Assembly (NCBI GenBank): GCA_009702305.1
Contig: WLIH01000013.1
Coordinates: 1 to 13,193, forward strand
Origin: Actinomycetota bacterium
GTDB taxonomy: Bacteria > Actinomycetota > Actinomycetes > Propionibacteriales > Nocardioidaceae
Length of the DNA: 13,193 nucleotides
Reading direction: 5' to 3'
The position numbers and the translations under genes are program-made. Shown here in pieces: positions 7,787 through 13,193 of this stretch; the first letter of the stretch is position 1; every line of letters begins with the position of its first letter. A model generated the notes under the pieces. It was not told the DNA's origin. It did no database searches and was given only the letters and a program-made list of their open reading frames with translations.

Positions 7787-8113
7787 GTGAGCAAGGAGCG
7801 GGCCCGGCGGCGCGAGGCACGCGAGCGCGAGGCCGCGATCGTGGCCGCCTCCCGAGCGGCCGAGGCCGAGCGGCGCGAGCGGCGAGCGGCGCGCAGCCGC
7901 GCCCTCACCGGCTGGCTGCCTCGGCGTACGCCCCGGCCCACGGGCATCCTCGCCGAGCGGCGGCGCAAGCAGCTCGGTGCGACCGTCGCCGTCTTGGTCG
8001 TCCTCAACGTGCTCGCCTGGACCCTGGCCGACCCCGCCGTCGCCGCCCTGCTCACGGTCGCCACCCCGCTCGCCGCACCCGTCCTCCACACCCTGCTCTT
8101 CCGCCGGGCCTGA
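7787..8113 (+). CDS. Small basic membrane protein inside the his operon, unknown function
   Basis: The protein has 108 residues from GTG 7787, only 4 bases after the hisH stop. Residues 1-40 are almost entirely Arg, Glu and Ala ([16 protein letters not shown] and on), which suggests a long charged helix or coiled coil. RRTPRPTG follows, then one or two membrane segments at about 63-81 and 84-104, the second possibly a re-entrant or hairpin helix with Pro breaks. The end is FRRA. The likely arrangement is a cytoplasmic charged N-terminus anchored by a hydrophobic C-terminus. It is not a histidine enzyme that I recognise. Codon use and third-position GC match its neighbours, and the tight spacing to hisH supports a real gene. 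The next gene starts 25 bases on. A role in the pathway cannot be read from the sequence. Confidence 0.72.
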   Translation: MSKERARRREAREREAAIVAASRAAEAERRERRAARSRALTGWLPRRTPRPTGILAERRRKQLGATVAVLVVLNVLAWTLADPAVAALLTVATPLAAPVLHTLLFRRA

Positions 8114-8138
8114 CCCACCGATCACGAAGATGAGACCC

Positions 8139-8873
8139 ATGACCTACCTCGAGCTCCTCCCCGCCGTCGACATCACCGAGGGCCGCGCTGTCCAGCTCAC
8201 CCAGGGCATCGCCGGCTCCGAGCGGATGTACGGCGACCCGGTGGCCGCCGCCAAGCGCTGGCAGGACGCCGGCGCCGAGTGGCTGCACCTGGTCGACCTC
8301 GACGCGGCGTTCGGCCGCGGCAGCAACCGTGAGCTCCAGGCAGAGATCGTCGGGGCCCTCGACATCAAGGTCGAGATGAGCGGAGGCATCCGCGACGACG
8401 AGTCGCTCGAGGCCGCGCTGGCGACCGGCTGCCGGCGGGTCAACATCGGCACCGCCGCCCTGGAGCAGCCGGAGTGGTGCGCCAAGATCATCGCCGAGCA
8501 CGGCGACCGGGTCGCCATCGGTCTCGACGTGCGCGGGCGCACGCTCGCCGCCCGCGGCTGGACCCGCGACGGCGGCGACCTCTACGACGTGCTGGCCCGC
8601 CTGGACGCCGAAGGGTGTGCTCGCTACGTCGTCACCGACGTCAACAAGGACGGCATGCTCCAGGGCCCGAACCTGCAGCTGCTGCGCGAGGTCTGCGCCG
8701 TGACCGACAGGCCGGTCGTGGCATCGGGCGGGATCACCGAGCTGGCGGACCTGGAGGCGCTGATGGGCCTGGTCGGGTCCGGCGTCGAGGGTGCGATCGT
8801 CGGCACGGCGCTCTACGAGGGTCGCTTCACCCTCGAGGACGCCCTGGCCCTGACGCTGCCGGAGCAGCGATGA
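8139..8873 (+). CDS. hisA: Phosphoribosyl isomerase A, HisA/PriA type
   Basis: This (beta/alpha)8-barrel enzyme isomerises ProFAR to PRFAR. In actinomycetes without trpF the same enzyme (PriA) also isomerises phosphoribosylanthranilate. Of two in-frame ATGs (8130, 8139) I chose 8139 because homologues begin directly at the LELLPAVD strand. This gives 244 residues. The acid-base aspartates are Asp11 and, in VVTDVNKDG, Asp171. Asp130 is also present. Arg139-Gly-Trp141 ([11 protein letters not shown]) matches the Arg and Trp that mark PriA and allow dual specificity. A notable change is Gln19 in AVQLTQG, where most HisA and PriA proteins have Arg. The C-terminal phosphate sites ([15 protein letters not shown]) are normal. 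The stop overlaps the hisF start by 4 bases (ATGA). Confidence 0.96.
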   Translation: MTYLELLPAVDITEGRAVQLTQGIAGSERMYGDPVAAAKRWQDAGAEWLHLVDLDAAFGRGSNRELQAEIVGALDIKVEMSGGIRDDESLEAALATGCRRVNIGTAALEQPEWCAKIIAEHGDRVAIGLDVRGRTLAARGWTRDGGDLYDVLARLDAEGCARYVVTDVNKDGMLQGPNLQLLREVCAVTDRPVVASGGITELADLEALMGLVGSGVEGAIVGTALYEGRFTLEDALALTLPEQR

Positions 8874-9631
8874 GCCTCGCCGTCCGGGTCATCGCGTGCC
8901 TGGACGTCGACGGCGGTCGCGTCGTCAAGGGCATCAACTTCCAGGAGCTCCGCGACGCGGGCGACCCGGTCGAGCTGGCTCGTGCCTACGACGCCGAGGG
9001 CGCGGACGAGCTCACGTTCCTCGACATCTCGGCCTCCCACGAGGGTCGGGCCACCACCATGGAGATCGTCTCGCGCACGGCCGAGGAGGTCTTCATCCCG
9101 CTCACGGTCGGCGGAGGAGTGTCCTCGATCGCCGACGTCGACCGGCTGCTGCGGGCCGGCGCCGACAAGATCGCGGTCAACACCGCGGCGATCCGCCGAC
9201 CGGAGCTGGTCGCCGAGATCGCCGACCGGTTCGGCAACCAGGTGCTCGTGCTCTCGGTCGACGCCCGTCGCGCCCCTGGCACCGACTCCGGCTTCGAGGT
9301 TACGACCCACGGAGGTCGCGAGTCCGCCGGGATCGACGCGATCGCCTGGGCGGTGCGGGCCGCCGAGCTGGGTGCGGGCGAGATCCTGCTCAACGCCATG
9401 GACGCCGACGGCACCCAGGACGGCTTCGACCTCGAGCTGATCCGCGCCGTACGCCGCGAGGTGTCGATCCCGGTCATCGCCTCGGGTGGTGCGGGTGCCA
9501 CCGAGCACTTCGCCCCGGCCGTCGACGCAGGTGCCGACGCCGTGCTGGCGGCCACCGTCTTCCACTTCGGCACCCTGCGGATCGCCGACGTCAAGCAGTC
9601 CCTGTCGGCCGCCGGCCACCCGGTGCGCTGA
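8870..9631 (+). CDS. hisF: Imidazole glycerol-phosphate synthase cyclase subunit HisF
   Basis: HisF joins ammonia from HisH with PRFAR to form imidazoleglycerol phosphate and AICAR. The protein has 253 residues, the usual length, in a (beta/alpha)8 barrel. The catalytic aspartates are Asp12 in [13 protein letters not shown] (9-21) and Asp131 in LSVDARR. The flexible loop after strand 1 ([11 protein letters not shown]), TVGGGVSS (79-86) and [12 protein letters not shown] near the end are canonical, and [14 protein letters not shown] gives the strand 6 region. The start ATG 8870 overlaps the hisA stop (ATGA), so translation is coupled. This is the last gene of the operon. No hisI, hisE or hisG follows, which differs from clusters that carry hisI directly after hisF. 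Confidence 0.98.
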   Translation: MSLAVRVIACLDVDGGRVVKGINFQELRDAGDPVELARAYDAEGADELTFLDISASHEGRATTMEIVSRTAEEVFIPLTVGGGVSSIADVDRLLRAGADKIAVNTAAIRRPELVAEIADRFGNQVLVLSVDARRAPGTDSGFEVTTHGGRESAGIDAIAWAVRAAELGAGEILLNAMDADGTQDGFDLELIRAVRREVSIPVIASGGAGATEHFAPAVDAGADAVLAATVFHFGTLRIADVKQSLSAAGHPVR

Positions 9632-9646
9632 CCCCGCCGACGCAGG

Positions 9647-10663
9647 TCACGGGACCAGGAGGGTGAGGGGCACGTCGTAGAGCCGGCGGAGCTCGGGGTG
9701 GGAGACGACGACGGTGTCCTCCACGGCCACGAGGTCGACGTTCTCCCGCACGGCGCCGCCCGAGTCCAGCACCACGGGCGCGCCGGCTTCGCGGGTCGCG
9801 GCGTCGATCGCGACCACGGTCGGGCCGACCTGGCCCACTGCGAGGACGGTGTCGCCGAGGGTGAACACGGCGTCAGCCCCGTCGAGCGGCACGGTGACGA
9901 CCACCCGGTCGCGCGCCACGTCGACGCCGTAGACAGCATCCGAGGTCGTGCACGCCACCCAGAGCAGCCCGCCGGCGAAGGTCACCCCTTGGGGTCCGAA
10001 GCAGTCCGGGAGTGAGAGGTCGCGGCGGTCGGTCGGCGCGGGACAGCTGGCGGCGCACGGCGCGACGGTGAAGACGGTGACCGTGCCGGCGACGAACGCG
10101 CTCACGGCGATGTGTCGGCCCTCGCGCGTGACCAGCCGGGGACCGTCGGCGACCGGCACGGTGCGCCGGCGCTGCCCGGTCGCGGCATCGATCTCGAGGA
10201 TCCGGTCGCCGGCCTGGTCGACGATCCACAGGCTGCTCCCGTCGGCCACCAGGCCCTCCGGCTCGCTGCCGCGAGGCAGCCGGACGGTGCGGGTGATCTC
10301 GTCGGTGTCGGGATCGATCTGCGCGACCGCGCCGTCTCGGATGAGGCTCACCCACACCCCCGACGCCGTCTGGGCCAGCCGCAGGGGAGTCGACCCGACC
10401 GGCACCTGGACCCCGCCCTCCGTGCGCACCGCGTCCGCGAGCGGCAGGGTCGCCCAGACCTCGTCACCGACGCGGAGCAGCCCGACCGGCGACTCCTCGA
10501 GCTGGGTCACGTCCACCCCGTCGGGCGCGACCGCGGCCGAGGACGCCGACGCCGACGGTGTCGCTGCGGGCGGGCTGCTGTCGGTGTCGCCGGCACAGGC
10601 CGACACGGTGGTCGCCACGAGCAGCGCCAGGCCCATCAGCGTCGTGCCACGCAGGATTCGCAT
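9647..10663 (-). CDS. Secreted lipoprotein with beta-propeller repeats
   Basis: Starting at ATG 10663 gives 338 residues with a short lipoprotein signal: MRILRG, a hydrophobic core LMGLALLVATT, then the lipobox VSAC with the acylated Cys23. A Ser/Ala/Pro linker follows (about 24-47). The mature part consists of repeated 40-residue units of the kind xGVWVSxxxxGxVxxIDPxT, for example SGVWVSLIRDGAVAQIDPDT, SSLWIVDQAGDRILEIDAAT and LLWVACTTSDAVYGVDVA. I count six or seven, as expected for a YVTN/NHL-like propeller. Four cysteines outside the lipobox include a CAASC pair that may form a disulphide in the mature protein. Longer in-frame starts exist upstream, to 10801, but they would bury the signal peptide. 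It is convergent with hisF (15 bases apart) and divergent from the ABC genes. Ligand and function are unknown. Confidence 0.85.
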   Translation of the reverse strand: MRILRGTTLMGLALLVATTVSACAGDTDSSPPAATPSASASSAAVAPDGVDVTQLEESPVGLLRVGDEVWATLPLADAVRTEGGVQVPVGSTPLRLAQTASGVWVSLIRDGAVAQIDPDTDEITRTVRLPRGSEPEGLVADGSSLWIVDQAGDRILEIDAATGQRRRTVPVADGPRLVTREGRHIAVSAFVAGTVTVFTVAPCAASCPAPTDRRDLSLPDCFGPQGVTFAGGLLWVACTTSDAVYGVDVARDRVVVTVPLDGADAVFTLGDTVLAVGQVGPTVVAIDAATREAGAPVVLDSGGAVRENVDLVAVEDTVVVSHPELRRLYDVPLTLLVP

Positions 10664-10668
10664 GCGCG

Positions 10669-10674
10669 ACGGTA
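10669..10674 (-). promoter_or_regulatory. Weak candidate -10 box before the lipoprotein gene
   Basis: On the minus strand TACCGT stands 5 bases before ATG 10663 (TACCGT-CGCGC-ATG) and fits TANNNT. There is no Shine-Dalgarno at a normal distance; the only purine-rich site, GAGAGG at 10690-10685, is 21 bases away. A near-leaderless start is therefore possible, but the spacing is one base short of ideal and a TANNNT match is easy to obtain by chance. Confidence 0.3.
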
Positions 10675-10689
10675 TCGGCGTACACCTCT

Positions 10690-10706
10690 CCTGACGAGGC
10701 GTCAGG
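10690..10706. promoter_or_regulatory. 17-base perfect palindrome, candidate operator between divergent genes
   Basis: CCTGACG-AGG-CGTCAGG has two 7-base arms that are exact reverse complements around a 3-base centre. It lies in the only noncoding region between the lipoprotein and ABC exporter genes, just upstream of the exporter's candidate -10 box, where a -35 element would be (10696-10701). Size and position suit a dimeric repressor such as a TetR-family protein. It could also be a chance GC-rich hairpin. No regulator gene is in the window. Confidence 0.4.
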
Positions 10707-10718
10707 GCGCGCGGGGAA

Positions 10719-10724
10719 TACGCT
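10719..10724 (+). promoter_or_regulatory. Candidate -10 box of the ABC exporter genes
   Basis: TACGCT fits the TANNNT consensus and is preceded by an AA that adds to the resemblance. It would give a transcript starting near 10731 and a leader of about 55 bases before GTG 10786. The region that would hold the -35 element falls inside the palindrome at 10690-10706. No good -35 hexamer is visible at 16-18 bases. Confidence 0.3.
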
Positions 10725-10785
10725 GCCCGGTCGGGGAGGTTCGGCCCCCGGCGCAACAGGGTGCGAGACGACGGGACGGCGACGG

Positions 10786-12573
10786 GTGACGGAGCAGGCA
10801 CGGGCCTCCACGACCAAGGACGGGTTCGCCGTCCTGTGGGTCGCGATCAAGCGCGAGCCGGTCATCTTCACGCTCTCGACGGTCGGCAGCCTGCTCTTCG
10901 GCGCCCTGACGGTCGCCGACGCGTGGGTGCTCGGCTGGTCGACCGATCACGTGGTGCTGCCGGCGTTCCGTGACGGCGAGATCGACGCGAGCCTGCTCTG
11001 GGCGATCCTGGCGCTCTTCCTCGGCGTCGCGATCCTGCGGGCGGTCGGCATCGTGGCGCGGCGCCTCGGCGCCGGGATCATGCAGTACCGCATGCAGGCC
11101 CACTCGCGCCGCGCGGTCACCCGCCAGTACCTCTCGCTGCCGATGGAGTGGCACCAGCGCCATCCCACCGGCCAGCTGCTCTCCAACGCCAACTCCGACG
11201 TCGAGGCCGCCTGGGGCCCGATCGCGCCGCTCCCGATGGCGGTCGGCACCGTCGCGATGATGGTGATCGCGGTCGTCCAGATGCTCGTCGCGGACCTGGT
11301 GCTCGCGGTCGTCGGCCTGCTGATCTTCCCGTGCGTCATCGCCGCCAACGTCGCCTTCCAACGACTCGCCTCCCCGCTGATGACCCGGGCCCAGCAGCTG
11401 CGGGCGGAGGTCAGCGAGATCGCCCACGAGTCCTTCGACGGCGCGATGGTCGTCAAGACGCTGGGCCGCGAGCCGGAGGAGACGGCCCGCTTCGCGGCCA
11501 GGGCCGAGGAGCTGCGCGACGTCAACATCCGCGCCGGGCGCATCCGTGCGGCGTTCGACCCCACGCTGGCTGCGCTGCCCAATCTCGGTGTGCTGATCGT
11601 GCTGGCCGTCGGCGCCGAGCGGGTGCTCAGCGGCGCCACCGATGCGGGCGACGTCGTCACGGTCGCCTACCTGCTGACCATCGTGTCGTTCCCGATCCGC
11701 TCGATCGGCTGGCTGCTGGGGGAGTTCCCGCGCAGCGTCGTCGGCTTCCGCCGGGTCTCGTCGGTCCTCGAGGCGACCGGCGACATGGCCTACGGCGAGC
11801 GCCGGACCGATCCCGCGGGCCAGGGAGCGCGCCTGAGCGTCGAGCACCTCGCCTATGCGTACGACGCCGAGCAGCCCGTGCTGGCCGACGTCACCTTCAC
11901 CGTCGAGCCCGGTCGCACGGTCGCCCTGGTCGGCGCGACGGCCTCGGGCAAGAGCACGCTCACCGCGCTGGTCTCGCGGCTCGTCGACCCCGACGCCGGT
12001 CGGATCGCCCTCGACGGCACCGACCTGCGCGAGCTGGCCCGCGGCGAGCTCGCTCGCTCGGTGGCTCTGGTGCCCCAGACGGCGTTCCTCTTCGACGACA
12101 CGGTCCGCGGCAACGTCACGCTCGGCGCCGACGTCAGCGACGAGGCCGTGTGGGAGGCGCTGCGCGCAGCACAGGCCGACGGCTTCGTCGCCGCCCTGCC
12201 CGACGGCCTCGACGCGCGGCTCGGCGAGCGCGGCACGTCGCTCTCCGGTGGGCAGCGCCAGCGCATCTCGCTGGCCCGCGCGCTGGTGCGCCGTCCCCGC
12301 CTGATGGTGCTCGACGACGCGACCTCGGCCGTCGACCCCGAGGTCGAGGCGCGGATCCTGGCCGCCCTGCGCGCGGGGGCGGGTGGCGCCAGCCTCCTGG
12401 TGGTCGCCTACCGCAAGGCCACGATCAGCCTGGCCGACGAGGTGGTCCACCTCGAGGACGGCCGGGTCGCCGACCGGGGCACCCACGCCGAGCTGCTCGG
12501 CCGCAGCCCGGCGTACGCGCGCCTGGTCAACGCCTACGAGCAGCAGCCCGAGCTGAGCGGGGGCCACGCATGA
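10786..12573 (+). CDS. ABC exporter half-transporter, first subunit with degenerate ATPase site
   Basis: The protein has 595 residues from GTG 10786, with six membrane helices in an exporter domain (about 25-320) and an ATPase domain (about 348-580). Motifs are: Walker A GATASGKST (383-391), Q-loop Gln431 in VPQTAF, signature LSGGQRQR (486-493), Walker B LMVLD (506-510) and D-loop SAVD (514-517). The residue after Walker B is Asp511 instead of the catalytic Glu, and the switch position in VVAYRK is Tyr542 instead of His. Its own Walker site should therefore hydrolyse ATP poorly, as in heterodimeric exporters such as TM287/288. The canonical LSGGQ would serve the partner's site. Upstream in-frame sequence is open to 10558, but it runs through the divergent lipoprotein gene and is not coding in this frame. 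It ends in an ATGA overlap with the partner. Substrate is unknown; drugs or lipids are typical. Confidence 0.93.
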   Translation: MTEQARASTTKDGFAVLWVAIKREPVIFTLSTVGSLLFGALTVADAWVLGWSTDHVVLPAFRDGEIDASLLWAILALFLGVAILRAVGIVARRLGAGIMQYRMQAHSRRAVTRQYLSLPMEWHQRHPTGQLLSNANSDVEAAWGPIAPLPMAVGTVAMMVIAVVQMLVADLVLAVVGLLIFPCVIAANVAFQRLASPLMTRAQQLRAEVSEIAHESFDGAMVVKTLGREPEETARFAARAEELRDVNIRAGRIRAAFDPTLAALPNLGVLIVLAVGAERVLSGATDAGDVVTVAYLLTIVSFPIRSIGWLLGEFPRSVVGFRRVSSVLEATGDMAYGERRTDPAGQGARLSVEHLAYAYDAEQPVLADVTFTVEPGRTVALVGATASGKSTLTALVSRLVDPDAGRIALDGTDLRELARGELARSVALVPQTAFLFDDTVRGNVTLGADVSDEAVWEALRAAQADGFVAALPDGLDARLGERGTSLSGGQRQRISLARALVRRPRLMVLDDATSAVDPEVEARILAALRAGAGGASLLVVAYRKATISLADEVVHLEDGRVADRGTHAELLGRSPAYARLVNAYEQQPELSGGHA

Positions 12574-13193
12574 GCACGACGCAGACCGACCCGTCGGCCT
12601 CCGGCACGGTGCTCGACAGCGGCGAAGAGATCGGGGCGCTGGCGACGATCCGCCGCGGCGTCCACTTCTCGCCCGAGCTGACCGAGGGCATCGGCCGCAC
12701 ATTGCTCCTGGCCGTCATCGCGTCGGTCGGCCAGGTGGTCGTGCCGGTCGCGGTCCAGCAGGCGCTCGATCGCGGCATCAACGCCGACGGCGGACCCGAC
12801 GTCTCGTTCACGGTGTGGGTCGGCCTCGCTGCCGCCGCGGCGATCGTGCTCACCAGCTGGGCGTCGTTCGCCATGACCAGCCGCCTCTTCACCACCGCCG
12901 AGCGCGGTCTGGCGACGCTGCGGATCAAGGCCTTCCGGCACGTGCACGACCTCCCGCTCCTCACGCAGAACACCGAGCGGCGCGGCGCGCTGGTCTCGCG
13001 CGTGACCAGCGACGTCGACCAGGTCAGCCAGTTCCTGGTCTTCGGCGGTCTGCTCTTCGTGGTCAGCGTCGGCCAGGTCGTCATCGCGACGATCGTGATG
13101 CTGTTCTACAGCTGGCAGCTCGCCGTGGTCGTGTGGCTGTGCTTCGCGCCGCTGTTCCTCTCGCTGCGGTTCTTCCAGCGCAAGCTCTCCGAC
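12570..13193 (+). CDS. ABC exporter half-transporter, second subunit (3' end outside window)
   Basis: The first 208 residues are visible, reading open to the right edge. The start ATG 12570 overlaps the stop of the first subunit (ATGA), so the two are made together. A 40-residue hydrophilic N-terminus (SGEEIGALATIRRGVHFSPE) precedes four membrane segments at about 42-66, 81-104, 155-179 and 183-199. Between helices 2 and 3 come the conserved exporter features: ERGLATLRIKAFRHV, and the coupling-type segment RRGALVSRVTSDVDQVSQF (138-156). Its ATPase domain is beyond the window. By analogy with heterodimeric exporters it should carry the normal catalytic Glu and switch His, and perhaps an altered signature motif. 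Identification as an ABC exporter membrane domain is firm; the pairing is inferred from gene order. Confidence 0.9.
   Translation, partial: MSTTQTDPSASGTVLDSGEEIGALATIRRGVHFSPELTEGIGRTLLLAVIASVGQVVVPVAVQQALDRGINADGGPDVSFTVWVGLAAAAAIVLTSWASFAMTSRLFTTAERGLATLRIKAFRHVHDLPLLTQNTERRGALVSRVTSDVDQVSQFLVFGGLLFVVSVGQVVIATIVMLFYSWQLAVVVWLCFAPLFLSLRFFQRKLSD

Noticed and set aside
9629..9649. Inverted repeat TGACC/GGTCA spanning the hisF and lipoprotein stop codons, possible shared terminator
   Set aside because: Five-base arms with an 11-base loop and no T-tract; it arises partly because both genes end in TGA.
10558..10785. Extended N-terminus of the first ABC subunit from an upstream in-frame ATG
   Set aside because: This stretch overlaps the lipoprotein gene's signal-peptide region and the intergenic palindrome, and the predicted residues lack ABC similarity.
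10664..10801. N-terminal extension of the lipoprotein from start sites up to 10801
   Set aside because: It would place 46 residues before the signal peptide and overlap the exporter's start region.
10702..12702. A 666-codon open frame antisense to the ABC exporter gene
   Set aside because: It is a high-GC shadow: its protein is low complexity in Arg, Asp, Gly and Glu, and the plus strand encodes an unmistakable ABC subunit.

Overview
The window is a stretch of GC-rich chromosome with dense, mostly overlapping genes and frequent GTG starts. The gene families (DnaE1-type polymerase C-terminus, DUF3352 protein, PriA-type HisA, order hisD-C-B-H-x-A-F) point to a high-GC actinomycete. A Nocardioides-like member of the Propionibacteriales is my best guess, by resemblance from memory only. 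I see no mobile elements, RNA genes, CRISPR arrays or phage genes, and no gene-free stretch longer than about 125 bases.

Layout. (1) 1-2875, plus strand: the 3' end of dnaE, then a four-helix membrane protein that overlaps it, then a single-span DUF3352 protein with a very acidic outer domain. (2) 2886-4059, minus strand: a two-gene unit in which a LON substrate-binding-domain protein precedes ybaK, a Cys-tRNA(Pro) deacylase. (3) 4149-9631, plus strand: a histidine operon, hisD-hisC-hisB-hisH-(small membrane protein)-hisA/priA-hisF. It starts divergently from the LON gene across 89 bases. Most junctions overlap or are 4-25 bases apart, and the one exception is the damaged hisB-hisH junction. 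(4) 9647-10663, minus strand: a secreted lipoprotein with a beta-propeller fold, convergent with hisF. (5) 10786 to the window end, plus strand: two half-size ABC exporter subunits joined by an ATGA overlap. The first has a degenerate ATPase site, so the pair should work as a heterodimer.

How the genes work together. The his genes cover the middle and late pathway: HisA and HisH-HisF make the imidazole ring, HisB, HisC and HisD finish histidine. hisG, hisE, hisI and the histidinol-phosphate phosphatase must lie elsewhere. PriA-type HisA usually also serves tryptophan synthesis.

Points most worth a second look: hisH lacks its normal 5' end (start codon and first strand-turn-helix) although its catalytic triad is intact; both divergent genes at 4060-4148 have a TANNNT -10 box exactly 6 bases before the start codon, as expected for leaderless mRNAs; a perfect 17-base palindrome sits between the lipoprotein and exporter genes; and the exporter has Asp and Tyr in place of the catalytic Glu and switch His. 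The window is otherwise ordinary housekeeping sequence, and I found no convincing new system.
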